Shown here: piece after piece, positions 52,367-61,540 of the stretch
Position numbering within the stretch: the first letter of the stretch is position 1
Layout: each line of letters opens with the position of its first letter
NCBI GenBank assembly: GCA_035281225.1
Contig: DATEEI010000128.1
Coordinates: 1-64,000 of the forward strand
Length of the DNA: 64,000 nt
Direction: 5' to 3'
Source of the DNA: JAMQPK01 sp035281225
Lineage (GTDB): Bacteria > Acidobacteriota > Vicinamibacteria > Vicinamibacterales > JAMQPK01
Made by a program: the position numbers and the translations under genes
The notes under the pieces: generated by a model
The model's database searches: none
What the model saw: only the letters and a program-made list of their open reading frames with translations
What the model was told of the DNA's origin: nothing

Positions 52367-52468
52367 GTGCTGGAGTCCATCAGCGGTCATCTATCGCGTC
52401 GGATGCTGGAGCACTACTTGGACATTCGGATCGGGGCCAAGCGGCAAGCGCTCGACGCCCTGGACGTG
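52367..52468 (+). pseudogene. C-terminal remnant of a tyrosine recombinase/integrase
   Basis: Thirty-four codons read LESISGHLSRRMLEHYLDI followed by RIGAKRQALDALD. This is the very end of phage-type tyrosine integrases, including the catalytic Tyr in MLEHY and the H of GH. The catalytic Arg, first His and all N-terminal domains are absent. It sits about 150 bases from a half tRNA-Ser, the sort of place where such enzymes integrate. Confidence 0.7.
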
Positions 52469-52621
52469 CAGCGTGGCCGTGTGTTGCCTGAAGCCCGCAA
52501 CGGCAACAGCAGCGACGCGCAGCTACCGAAAACATGGCCGAATCGACGCGCGAAAGGCGTCACGTAACAGTTTGCTTTTGCAGGGCTCGCCGCCTTCCGG
52601 TAAGCTGTGATTCCATTCGAC

Positions 52622-52660
52622 GGAGAGATGTCCGAGTGGTTGAAGGAGCACGCTTGGAAA
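52622..52660 (+). pseudogene. 5' half of a tRNA-Ser(GGA) gene
   Basis: The 39 bases match a tRNA-Ser from its first base: acceptor strand GGAGAGA, TGTCCGAGTGGTTGAAGGAG (D-arm), then ACGCTTGGAAA, the anticodon stem and loop with anticodon GGA. The sequence then departs (TTGCTCTGG), so the 3' half, variable arm and T-arm are missing. Element integration typically breaks tRNA genes in or near the anticodon arm, so this is probably an attachment-site remnant. Fourteen of these bases recur at 52822-52835. Confidence 0.75.
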
Positions 52661-52821
52661 TTGCTCTGGCAGTCTGCGACGGCGTGCTGCAGATTTCGAT
52701 TACCGTTGCGAAGCCAACCACTTAACGGCGATCGCGTCACCTCGGTCGATCGCCGTAAACCTCAGTAGATCTCGCGGAATCGACAGCGTCACGTCACAGT
52801 TACGTCACGGTCCACGTGCAC

Positions 52822-52835
52822 TTGAAGGAGCACGC
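52822..52835 (+). repeat. 14-bp direct repeat of the tRNA-Ser fragment
   Basis: TTGAAGGAGCACGC is identical to 52640-52653. It is followed by GTTCAGGCGTGT and then GTTCAAACC, loosely like a decayed anticodon arm and T-loop. It could be a second, older tRNA-Ser remnant or a short att repeat. Confidence 0.45.
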
Positions 52836-52852
52836 GTTCAGGCGTGTCGCGT

Positions 52853-53053
52853 TCAAACCAGTGGGCTGCGCTTCCAGCCGCGGCTAAGATCCTCGTCCTG
52901 GTCGCCAGGCGCATCGGCGCCAATACACACTACACGACCATCGCGCCAAATCACGGCGTACTGGCCGAGCTTGCGCTTGCGTTCGAGTGCTTCGGCCACT
53001 GCTCGCTTCAGGACATCCAACACCATGGCCTCGTATTCGTGTCCTTGCATCAT
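52853..53053 (-). CDS. small hypothetical protein (66 aa)
   Basis: The frame starts at two adjacent ATGs (53053 and 53050). The middle RAVAEALERKRKLGQYAVIW followed by RDGRVVCIG is a pattern I know from small acidobacterial proteins of unknown function, with a basic helix and a short beta-hairpin. No strong ribosome-binding site is visible. It lies between the tRNA-Ser remnants and the helicase-nuclease gene. I see nothing else in 52661-52852 and 53054-53136. Confidence 0.5.
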   Translation of the reverse strand: MMQGHEYEAMVLDVLKRAVAEALERKRKLGQYAVIWRDGRVVCIGADAPGDQDEDLSRGWKRSPLV

Positions 53054-53136
53054 GAGTCAGGTGGGCAACGGAAGACCGGGGCCGACCCGCCCGTGCCCGA
53101 TGACTGATCATCAGCTTGACGGCGTCGGTCACTCAT

Positions 53137-56100
53137 TTACACCGACTCCCCGTCGGTTGAGACGGCTCGTTTGAGCGTCTCCGCAACTTCGTCCGGCGAA
53201 TCGTCGTCAGCGGCCGGTGGTGCCCATTCTCTCCTCTCCACAAGACTCGGAACGCGGTCTGTGGCCCCGATCGGTTCGATCCCCATTGCGGTAAGGCGCT
53301 CCAGCAGCTCCGCCAGTACGTCGTCGCGGTGCAGCGACCACGTTGACGCAAAGCACCGCCAGAATGTCCATCCCGCCCTCTCCAAGACTCGCTGCCGTTT
53401 CGTGTCATCCTGCCATCGGTCAGGGCCGTGGTACTCATCGCCGTCGCATTCGATCGCGAGCCGCGTATCGCTAGCTCCCTCCACGACCATGTCGATCCGA
53501 TACGCTCCCGTCTTGACCTGTGGAACAACGCGATAGCCGAGCGCCGTGAGTGCGGTGAATACCTGCCTCTCGAACCCGGACTCGCAACGGTCGATGAGGT
53601 TCTCTTCCTCGGTCTCATCGGTGACCATCGGTTTGTCGAAATGGGCCAAGAGAGTCAACCGCAGATCCTTATCCGACAGGTCCCCCGATTTGACCGACCG
53701 TACGAGATACATTCGATCTCTTGCGCGTGACGCCGCAACGTTGAACCGCTGGTCGAAGAGGTTTCCCGACAGCGCCTTGCTGTTCGTTCGGTCGACCACC
53801 ATCGACAGGAACATGATGTCTCTCTCACTGCCCTGGAAACTGCGCGCGTCACCGCATTCAAAGCGGCGGTGCAAAAGCTCCGCTGCGTCGCACCGCTGTC
53901 GAACAACGGAGTCGATGTGCTTCGCTTGCTCCAGACCCAGGAGCGACACGACACCCAGCGTCCGGCTCTTGAAACGCTCGTCTTTCAACAGTCCAGCAAT
54001 CTCATCGGCGATTGCCAGCGCCTCGTACTCGTTGCAGTCGCGCCTGTTGCGGACACCGTCCTTTACAAGCACATCCACCAAAGGCGGATCGATGCGTTCC
54101 GACGGCTTCGGAATGCGAAGCGGTCGAATGCCTCCCTTGTAGAACGTCCGATTCGAGTACGCAATGATGGGCGGTACGCATCGGAAGTGCTCACGGAGCA
54201 TCACCTGCTGAGCGGCGAAGACGCGTGCCGCAAGGTCATACAGCGACTTCTCCGGCGTCATCTCCGTTCCGTACGGTTGGTCGGCGAGAAAGCGATCTTT
54301 GAGTTCCTGTATTCGCTGCGAGGCGATGAAACCGGCATCCGGCGAGACCTGCTTATCATCACCGACGATCAGGATCTTCTTGCCGCGCAGGATTGCGGGC
54401 AATGCCCACAGGTCGGACTGGCTTGCCTCATCCACGATAACGAGATCGAATGCGCCGATGTCTGCGGGCATAGCCTCAGAGATACGGGCGTGGCTCATGA
54501 TCCAGCACGGCACCGCGCCGGCGGCATCCAGCATTGCTTCGCGGGCATCCCGCCTGTATCTTGTCGCGTTCGGACCGGTGCCTTGGCCGATTCGACGGAT
54601 TGCGGTTGCATAGCCCGCTAGCGCCTGAAGCACTCGAGGTGTCGCGTTCCGCTTGGTCGCAAGCCACGCGGACTTTGCCACCATGTCTTTGTAGAGCCGA
54701 GAGAGACCTGCTTCCAAGTCTCTCCGACGAGCGGCCATCGCGACCAGTTCGTGACGTGCCTCGATGGTCTCGAGATGAGTACGCACGCGAGCCCACGTCC
54801 ATGCCTTACGCCATGTGGTGGGGAAAACGGAATCGTCTACGTTGGCTTCGGCAGCCTGACAACAAAGCCGACCAGCGAGCCGCGGCGCTCCGGCATTCTC
54901 AATCCGTTGCGATAAGTCACGGACCTTGCTCATGTCACTGGCACGACCGGCAAGCCGTTGAAGTTCTGCGCCGAGGTCGCTGTATTCAGCTACGGCTCGC
55001 TCTGCCGAAATCTCGGGACTGCCCAGCGTGTGCTCTACGAAGCCACGGAATCGCTCAGAGACCGGGCCGGTTTTGCCGGCGAGCTTCTCTTTCAGGACGG
55101 CGAGGTTCGTTACTGCTCGAGAGAGATCGGCTCGAGTCAGGTGGCGGAGCAACTGCTCGCGGACGACCGCCAACTCTTGAACTCCTCCAAGAAGTTGCGC
55201 CGTCGGTGGTTCATCGAAAACGGCCATCGCTCGCTTCGGAAGATCCTGATCGTAGTCGGTCGCGAGCCGGTGTGCCTTGTAGCCTGTGGTGGCCACCAAT
55301 TCAACTGTTCTCACGAATCTGATGCCGGCCTGCAAGGGTGGCGCAGAGAGCCCCTCCGCGATCTCGTTCCAGCGCGTCGCAAAGGACAACACCTGCTCGT
55401 GCAACCCGACGTACCGCAGAACATGTGTCCAGTCCTCTAAACCTTCAGCAGATCTCCCAGCGATCCGAACGCGTCCTAGATGTTCTTTGGCCTGGCCGTT
55501 TCCGAGGGAGACGAATCCGAACGGCTTGCCGCTTGTTGCTCCGCGTTCCACCGCCTGCCGGGTCTTGATGTTCGTTAGCCCTTCCTCAGGGAACTCGACG
55601 GGGCGCTTCAGGAATTCGGCTCGCGCTTCGACAATCGCCTCAAGCTCTGGATAGAGCGCTTCGAGTGCCCTTCTCTCCGAAACAAATGCCGAATCGCGAC
55701 ACTTGGTGCGCAGTTCAAAGGGCCACCCGCCGTCAACGCTCTCCAGTTCCTTTGCGAGCGTCAGAGCCTCTTCCACCCGAGCAAGCAACGCGCGCGCAGC
55801 CTGCAACACCTCCGAAGTGGTAGCTCTCAGTCCAATCAGCTCACCACTTGCGATCTGACCGTCGAGCGTCTTCAAGCGAGAGAGAACGTCGTGGAGCTCA
55901 GCAATCGCCGCAACGTTTGGGAGGTCTCCCGGAGAGGGGATTGTGTGCCGAGTGTACTCGACGTCTACCGCAAGCCGCCGACGGGCAGACCGCAGCTCCT
56001 CGGCTTCGTCGCCAGAGAATGGCGGCGCGTGCTCTGTCGAAAGGCTCAGAGGGTCATCGAACCAACCATACTGCGCGCGACCGGAAACAACAAGATCGGC

Positions 56101-57717
56101 AAGACCCTGCGCGCGCATGGGCACGCCGTCGATGTCTACGTCGGCAAGTTGTGAATGGGCGATTTCATCAGTCCTTGCGTCAATCCTCGCGAGCTCGATG
56201 TGGGCACGATCAATAGCGCTCTGAGTTGTCAGGATGTCGCGCTGCGTCTGCTCTGGATTCAGTTGCGAGACTTGGTGCTGGATTGACTCGATCGCTGCTT
56301 GAAACTGCCGAACCCCCTCCCGATCGCTGGCGAGGAGCGACACGGTCAACGCTCGGACCTGATCCGGCATCTTCGTTTGCAACACTTCCAGCGCTCGTTC
56401 ACCTCGAGACGTCACGAGTACGCGCCGACCCGTTGCAAGATAGTGGCAGACGATGTTGGCGATCGTGTGCGTCTTCCCGGTACCGGGAGGGCCCTGCACC
56501 GTCACACCGGGGGATCGTTCGAGCCGTTGAATAATGGTTACCTGTTCCTCGTTGTATGGAAGGGGAAAGTACAGCTCTTCTGGCTTGTCTGGTCCGCTGT
56601 CGCCGCGGCTTGAGATGCCTCGAAAACGGACCGTCTCGTATTTGACGGGCTCGTCTGACGGAGAGGTAACGAGGGCTTCCGGTCCGGCAGGAATAGTGCA
56701 ACCGCTTTCAAGCTTTGCTTGGAGCCGCTTCAGGTCCTCAAACAGATAGTTGTTCGAGCGAGGACGTGACAGTAGCACCCAGGCGCCCGTCACTATGAGA
56801 TGTTCACCAGGACCTGGACGGGCGGCCCCTGGCACAATCACGTCCCGAAAATTGCCTTCTGGATCGAGGTTGCCCGCCGCGAGCTTGAGCACGTCTGAGT
56901 ACGAGGAATTGTCAAAGGGAGAAACCGGCGCGTCTTTGTGGCGGGACAAGTGCTCACGGATCGCACGCTCCACATCCGCAGCGCCTCTGACCTGGCAAGC
57001 GATGAAGGCGTCCAGTTCCACGTTCGTGTCGGTTGCGCGCGGACGCACTTCGAGCGCAAGCGTTCGGTCATCCAGCGAAATCTCAACGGCCTGTGTAAGG
57101 AGCGGGTACTCGAACGGAATTGACGAGCCGTCGAACTGCAGTTGCCAGTATGAGATGCCAATTCCGCACACGAACTCCTGCGGTTTGGCAGTTTCTTCAG
57201 CCTCGAGTTGGTGCTTCAGCGCAAACAGGTCTGCGTAGAGCGTGATCGTTCGACGACGCGGGCGCTCTCCTTCCGCCCAGGCACTCCAAAGACCGGTGTA
57301 GCCCACGAGTGATTGGTGCGTCTCGGCGCGAACCTGCGCCTCGAGCTCGACTCTTTCTTGGGGCGTTTTCTCTCGACCCGCCTTCTCGAGCCAATGAAGC
57401 AGGGCTGCTTCATCGAGTTCAGGTAAGGGACCTTCCGGGTTCTTGGAGACGCGGAAGAGTCCCTTTTGGCTATCGGGTATCGGCGGCGGTGCGTTGCCCT
57501 CGAGCCGCTGAATGCGCAACCAGATGTGATCGCCGGCGACCTTTAGGTCAGACTCGACCCCCGGCAGCCCGACCAACTCGTCACTGCGCCGCACGAAACC
57601 CTTGACCGCGCCAAGCCTGTAGCCGCGCGGATCGACCTCCTTCGCCTGCTCGTGGATGTAGTCGAGCAAGCGGTGGAGCAGCAGTCGGCTGGACGTCCGC
57701 TCATGCTGGTCGGTCAT
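53137..57717 (-). CDS. SF1 helicase with C-terminal PD-(D/E)XK nuclease domain
   Basis: The 1526-aa protein starts at ATG 57717. After about 390 residues without a named domain comes an SF1 (UPF1/Dna2-like) helicase core: Walker A QGPPGTGKTHT near 406, DEAS box in LVIVDEASQSDLWALP near 1086, motif III LIVGDDKQVSP and motifs V-VI (ARSFQGSERDIMFLSMV, NVAASRARDRMYLV). A long helical insert separates motifs I and II. Residues of about 1385-1490 form an MTES_1575/DUF559-like restriction fold (FERQVFTALTALGYRV, YRIDMVVEG, IECDGDEYHG). This architecture is seen in defence-associated nucleases that act on foreign DNA or RNA. It is the last gene of the island. Confidence 0.87.
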   Translation of the reverse strand: MTDQHERTSSRLLLHRLLDYIHEQAKEVDPRGYRLGAVKGFVRRSDELVGLPGVESDLKVAGDHIWLRIQRLEGNAPPPIPDSQKGLFRVSKNPEGPLPELDEAALLHWLEKAGREKTPQERVELEAQVRAETHQSLVGYTGLWSAWAEGERPRRRTITLYADLFALKHQLEAEETAKPQEFVCGIGISYWQLQFDGSSIPFEYPLLTQAVEISLDDRTLALEVRPRATDTNVELDAFIACQVRGAADVERAIREHLSRHKDAPVSPFDNSSYSDVLKLAAGNLDPEGNFRDVIVPGAARPGPGEHLIVTGAWVLLSRPRSNNYLFEDLKRLQAKLESGCTIPAGPEALVTSPSDEPVKYETVRFRGISSRGDSGPDKPEELYFPLPYNEEQVTIIQRLERSPGVTVQGPPGTGKTHTIANIVCHYLATGRRVLVTSRGERALEVLQTKMPDQVRALTVSLLASDREGVRQFQAAIESIQHQVSQLNPEQTQRDILTTQSAIDRAHIELARIDARTDEIAHSQLADVDIDGVPMRAQGLADLVVSGRAQYGWFDDPLSLSTEHAPPFSGDEAEELRSARRRLAVDVEYTRHTIPSPGDLPNVAAIAELHDVLSRLKTLDGQIASGELIGLRATTSEVLQAARALLARVEEALTLAKELESVDGGWPFELRTKCRDSAFVSERRALEALYPELEAIVEARAEFLKRPVEFPEEGLTNIKTRQAVERGATSGKPFGFVSLGNGQAKEHLGRVRIAGRSAEGLEDWTHVLRYVGLHEQVLSFATRWNEIAEGLSAPPLQAGIRFVRTVELVATTGYKAHRLATDYDQDLPKRAMAVFDEPPTAQLLGGVQELAVVREQLLRHLTRADLSRAVTNLAVLKEKLAGKTGPVSERFRGFVEHTLGSPEISAERAVAEYSDLGAELQRLAGRASDMSKVRDLSQRIENAGAPRLAGRLCCQAAEANVDDSVFPTTWRKAWTWARVRTHLETIEARHELVAMAARRRDLEAGLSRLYKDMVAKSAWLATKRNATPRVLQALAGYATAIRRIGQGTGPNATRYRRDAREAMLDAAGAVPCWIMSHARISEAMPADIGAFDLVIVDEASQSDLWALPAILRGKKILIVGDDKQVSPDAGFIASQRIQELKDRFLADQPYGTEMTPEKSLYDLAARVFAAQQVMLREHFRCVPPIIAYSNRTFYKGGIRPLRIPKPSERIDPPLVDVLVKDGVRNRRDCNEYEALAIADEIAGLLKDERFKSRTLGVVSLLGLEQAKHIDSVVRQRCDAAELLHRRFECGDARSFQGSERDIMFLSMVVDRTNSKALSGNLFDQRFNVAASRARDRMYLVRSVKSGDLSDKDLRLTLLAHFDKPMVTDETEEENLIDRCESGFERQVFTALTALGYRVVPQVKTGAYRIDMVVEGASDTRLAIECDGDEYHGPDRWQDDTKRQRVLERAGWTFWRCFASTWSLHRDDVLAELLERLTAMGIEPIGATDRVPSLVERREWAPPAADDDSPDEVAETLKRAVSTDGESV

Positions 57718-57890
57718 CAAGCAGTCTTTTCGGCCGTCCGCCCGCTCACCTGCAGCGAAACGGTCGGATCAGTGTGCCTCTAAAGTCAATGGGCTCAGTG
57801 GTATCTGTAGACGAGCGCGACGCTGTGACCCGATGCCGGTCGGCTGGATCGTAGCACTGTAGAGCCAGGTTCCCTCCGCTCTACTCGACA

Positions 57891-60800
57891 TCACGCCTTG
57901 CCTTTCAACATCTCCAAAACGTCAGCGCAGGCAACGCTCGCGCGAAGGAGCCGGTCTTGATCGATCTCGCGGACGTGGGCAATCTCGTTACGGACCGGTG
58001 CGATCTGGCTGACAGCCGCCAGGAGTCGCTGCTTCGGGTCCTGTGCGCCGGTGAAGCGGGTACGCGCCTCTTGCTGGACATCGGCAGCGAACAGGATGTT
58101 TGGCAACTGCCCGAGGTAGAGGTAGTCGACGATGCTGAGCGGGTCTGCACCTGCGGGACGCCGCGCAAGGTTCCGCGTGAGCGTCTGACGTTCGCCCTCA
58201 GGCACCGCTCCTTCGATTTTCGAGGCGGCCGAGTCGCCGAATCGCGCGACGTAGACTTCACGGACAACTCCACGCAGGCCACGCTCTGTCTCCGCAATCC
58301 TTTGCCACACAGCCTCGGCGCCTGGGAGGAACCACGGTGGCGTAACTGGTGGAGCGTCTGACTCGCCTCCAAGCTGTCGGAACGCGACACGGATGATGTC
58401 CGCCATCCTTCGCCGCCGATCGCGGAGAAACTGTTCGTACTCCATCGACTCCCATCCCAACGGCAGGGCATGCTCGGCACACATACGGCCCCATCGATCA
58501 TCGTCGATGTTCAGCCTCTGCCGCAGACGAGGCACGTAGTCAGCCGGGCCTCTGCCTCCAATGACGTTGTTGTCGTGCCAACCAACGTCAGCGAGGTTGG
58601 CGACCTGATTGACCTGCCGACGATCGCGGATTCCCCGCGCGTGAAGCCAAGCTTCCGGGAAAAGATGATGCACTTCGCTGGCGGCGCGCAGGCCCTGCGC
58701 GGGAGGAGTGAACAGGTTGCGAAGATACTGATCGGAGAACAATGCCCGTGTTCCGAGAACAACTTGACTTGCACGGAAAGCAAGTGCGGCCGGAGCCCGC
58801 CCCTTCTGCGTTTCAAGGGCCGAAACTAACGACTGCGTCCAGTAGTCGTTGGTGAGGGTCTCGCCCAGTGCATCATCGAGCGCCCGCACGAACCCGTCCG
58901 CATCGTCGGTTTCCAATCTCCCGACCCGCGCCAAGTCCTGCTCAAAGATCGTCTCCGATGACCCTGAGTAACGTGCCGTGACCAGCGTCCCGAACACCCA
59001 ACGCGCGATGAGTTCGTCGAGCCTGTTCTTAGGAACACCAGCCTTTCGACCGCGGATGTAGAAGGCATATGCATTGACGATCGCGTTTTTGGATGCGATG
59101 AGTGCCTGGCTTACGAACCCCGCGTGCTGAACGCGAAGCAGGTAGTCCCGCCAGGGCGTTGGTTCCATGCACTCTTTCGCGGCGTCATCGAGCTGGGTCA
59201 GGCGCTTCAGGCGACCGGTGGCGTCGGCTTCGCCGGTCGTTGGATCGACGCCGCGCAGGTATCGGTAGACCGCGGACATTCGCGCACGGCCAAAGGCGAC
59301 GCCGCATACGGCCCGTAGAAGTTGTTGGGTATCGATCGACACGACCGTCCCAAGAGACATCGTCCTGGAGCGCTCCTCAATCCGATCGCGCAGTTCGCCG
59401 TGATACACGGACAGCAGCGTTAGGACGAAATCGGCTTGGCCCAGCCGTGTTCCCTGGTTGTTGATGCGCACGAAGATCTCGGCGACGTCCTCCTCTGTAG
59501 CCTCTTCGTCGTGCGTCGTCGCAGTCTTGCGGATATCGACTGTCGGAAACCTGTAGTCCGCGATCGAATGGGCGCGATCAAGATTGCGCTCAACGGCGTC
59601 CTCGTATGTCTCGTCAATGGCGCGCCCCTTGTCGCGTAGTGCGTTGATCAGGTCGCGCCGCAACTGCGGCTTAGGTCGGGTACCGCTCCACAGTTCGGTT
59701 ACATTTGGTAGGAACTCTGGGTCATTGCGGATGGCCGCGTCCGCAACCTCGAATCGCCCGTCACGCGGCCGAAATGCGATCGAGATCTTCCTCGTTGAGC
59801 CGTCCTTGTCGACGACATCGACGCCCCGCATTACCGCATATAGCGAAGTGAGACGCTGCTGGCCATCGATGACCAAGGTCGTGGCTCGAAGACCTGGTCG
59901 TTCCCCTCCGAGGGCACGCGCCTCTTTGTCGCTGGTAGTGTGCCAGAGGACGAGCGTCCCCACTGGGAATCCAACGAACAGTGAGTCGAGGAGATCCCGA
60001 ACTTTCGTGTCTTCCCACACGAAGGGCCGCTGCAAGTCTGGCAGGGCGATCACCTCCCGCTCGATGTCGCTCACCAGCGAGGCGATCGAGCGCTGACCAT
60101 GCTCGAAGATCGGTGCACGCCCACGAACTCTGGGTTCTCTCGAAGCGGTGGCATCGTCTTCGTCCAGGTCTTCGTCCAGCTGCGCGGGATCCTTTGGCTC
60201 GGTTAACGGATCTGGCTGGGGCAACTCACGCCCCACCACGCCGGCGATATAGGCGACCGCTTCTGGGACATGATCTTCCAGACTCACTCGTCGTCGGACC
60301 CGTGCCATAGCCACGTCGACGAAGCTGTTGAATCCATCGCTCAAGAGCTCCTGCGCCTTCGATGCATGCTCGACGGGGAATGTGAGTAGCAGACCTCCAG
60401 GCAGTTTCTTGAACTCCTCGTCTGCCTCGGGGTCCGAACCAAGGGTGGCGCGCACCTCATCGCTGACCGGTCCGATCACGCTCACTCGCATTTTCGATCG
60501 GGCGACTTCGCAGGCAAACAGACGGCCGGTCATGAGGCGAAGTCCCTTGCCGGTGTCTCGGAGACACCACGCGTCACTGCGTTCCTCGTCCGCGTTTTCG
60601 ATCGCGGCGGCAAGGAAGTGTAGGGCCGGTCCACGCATTGGGCCGTCGGGGATCGAAATCTCCATCATCTGGCGAACTCGCTCTTCGACTCCCTCTCGCT
60701 GGTTCCACGTGCCATCAGCGCTAAAGTCCGCAGGCGCGTCCTCGCCATCGGTCTTTGGCCGGGCCTTTCTAAACTCCGCAACCTCTGGGAAATGACCCTC

Positions 60801-61103
60801 CAAGAAGGCGATGTTGATAGCATCTGGCTCGGTAGCGAGAAGATCTCTGCCTCGATCAGTCAACTCAAAGCGTCCGCGTCCAACGGCCTGGAGGAGCCCC
60901 GCTTTCTTGAGATAAGTCGTGGCCCAGCCGACCCGGTTGTTGAACCGCGGCTGCCCGTTTTGCAGCAACTGCTCCCGGTCATCGGCGGAGAGTTGGAATC
61001 GTTGCGCGAGCGACTCCACCGTTTCCGCGCTGGTGTGTTGCTGACCGTCACCAGCGAGTTCCAGCAGGGGGAGCATCAAGGTCTGAAAATCAGGGACAGC
61101 CAT
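57891..61103 (-). CDS. four-domain effector: Mrr_N winged helix, DUF262, HNH, HEPN
   Basis: The 1070-aa protein starts at ATG 61103. Residues 1-95 look like an Mrr N-terminal winged helix (NNRVGWATTYLKKAGLLQ, GRFELTDRGRDLLA). About 335-650 is a DUF262 (GmrS-like) domain with LPDLQRPFVWE near 352 and the nucleotide-binding DGQQRLTS near 410. About 805-855 is a DUF1524-like HNH (VHHLFPEAW ... NLADVGWHDNNV). The last 60-80 residues contain RNEIAH, an R-x4-H HEPN RNase motif. DUF262-DUF1524 proteins such as GmrSD are type IV restriction enzymes; an added C-terminal HEPN is unusual. The start is eight bases after the HEPN partner gene. Confidence 0.85.
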   Translation of the reverse strand: MAVPDFQTLMLPLLELAGDGQQHTSAETVESLAQRFQLSADDREQLLQNGQPRFNNRVGWATTYLKKAGLLQAVGRGRFELTDRGRDLLATEPDAINIAFLEGHFPEVAEFRKARPKTDGEDAPADFSADGTWNQREGVEERVRQMMEISIPDGPMRGPALHFLAAAIENADEERSDAWCLRDTGKGLRLMTGRLFACEVARSKMRVSVIGPVSDEVRATLGSDPEADEEFKKLPGGLLLTFPVEHASKAQELLSDGFNSFVDVAMARVRRRVSLEDHVPEAVAYIAGVVGRELPQPDPLTEPKDPAQLDEDLDEDDATASREPRVRGRAPIFEHGQRSIASLVSDIEREVIALPDLQRPFVWEDTKVRDLLDSLFVGFPVGTLVLWHTTSDKEARALGGERPGLRATTLVIDGQQRLTSLYAVMRGVDVVDKDGSTRKISIAFRPRDGRFEVADAAIRNDPEFLPNVTELWSGTRPKPQLRRDLINALRDKGRAIDETYEDAVERNLDRAHSIADYRFPTVDIRKTATTHDEEATEEDVAEIFVRINNQGTRLGQADFVLTLLSVYHGELRDRIEERSRTMSLGTVVSIDTQQLLRAVCGVAFGRARMSAVYRYLRGVDPTTGEADATGRLKRLTQLDDAAKECMEPTPWRDYLLRVQHAGFVSQALIASKNAIVNAYAFYIRGRKAGVPKNRLDELIARWVFGTLVTARYSGSSETIFEQDLARVGRLETDDADGFVRALDDALGETLTNDYWTQSLVSALETQKGRAPAALAFRASQVVLGTRALFSDQYLRNLFTPPAQGLRAASEVHHLFPEAWLHARGIRDRRQVNQVANLADVGWHDNNVIGGRGPADYVPRLRQRLNIDDDRWGRMCAEHALPLGWESMEYEQFLRDRRRRMADIIRVAFRQLGGESDAPPVTPPWFLPGAEAVWQRIAETERGLRGVVREVYVARFGDSAASKIEGAVPEGERQTLTRNLARRPAGADPLSIVDYLYLGQLPNILFAADVQQEARTRFTGAQDPKQRLLAAVSQIAPVRNEIAHVREIDQDRLLRASVACADVLEMLKGKA

Positions 61104-61111
61104 GTTCACAC

Positions 61112-61540
61112 CTATGGTTTCGCCGGCAGACGTCTGACGTTCTCTGCGACCTTGCGACAAGCGCTGATCAGGTCGGCGACCAGCCGGTGGTCCACATCGA
61201 GCGCTCCTTCGTACTCGGTCCGATTCCGCATGTCGTGACACTTCGACAAGACCCGCCAGACCTCCGGCCCCAAGCCAAGCGTGTCCGGCAGCACTTGAAA
61301 AACGATGTACCGCTTCGATGGCCGGAATCCATGGTGCCGGAGCGCCGCCAGACATAGGGCGTGAGCGGCGCCGTAGGCGAGATCGAACCTGCTGTCCAGC
61401 GAGTTCGCTTCGTTCTCCGCGTCCTTCAGCCTGGCCAGGCCCGAACGGACGAGACCTGCAAACTCCTTCGCATCGGGAGGTTCCTTTGCGAGAACGTTTC
61501 CCGGACCTGCGAGGCGCTCAAGCGGCGACGGGGAGGTCAT
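61112..61540 (-). CDS. HEPN domain protein, partner of the MNT gene
   Basis: The 142-aa all-helical protein starts at ATG 61540 (a TTG at 61552 is possible). It has SGLARLKDAENEANSLDSR, DLAYGAAHALCLAAL and CHDMRNRTEYEG. The last is the place of the HEPN RNase motif, but with RNxxxY where R-x4-6-H is usual. In HEPN/MNT pairs the HEPN protein is usually an RNase toxin and the nucleotidyltransferase neutralises it. The gene overlaps the MNT gene by 23 bases and precedes the DUF262 gene by eight. A broken paralog is at 50.7-50.9 kb. Confidence 0.82.
   Translation of the reverse strand: MTSPSPLERLAGPGNVLAKEPPDAKEFAGLVRSGLARLKDAENEANSLDSRFDLAYGAAHALCLAALRHHGFRPSKRYIVFQVLPDTLGLGPEVWRVLSKCHDMRNRTEYEGALDVDHRLVADLISACRKVAENVRRLPAKP

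Noticed and set aside
52622..52710. A complete tRNA-Ser gene
   Set aside because: Only the 5' half is present; there is no complementary acceptor strand, T-arm or 3' CCA-side sequence downstream.
61104..61355. N-terminal extension of the DUF262 protein by 84 residues
   Set aside because: It would run through most of the HEPN gene in another frame. ATG 61103 begins directly at the winged-helix domain.
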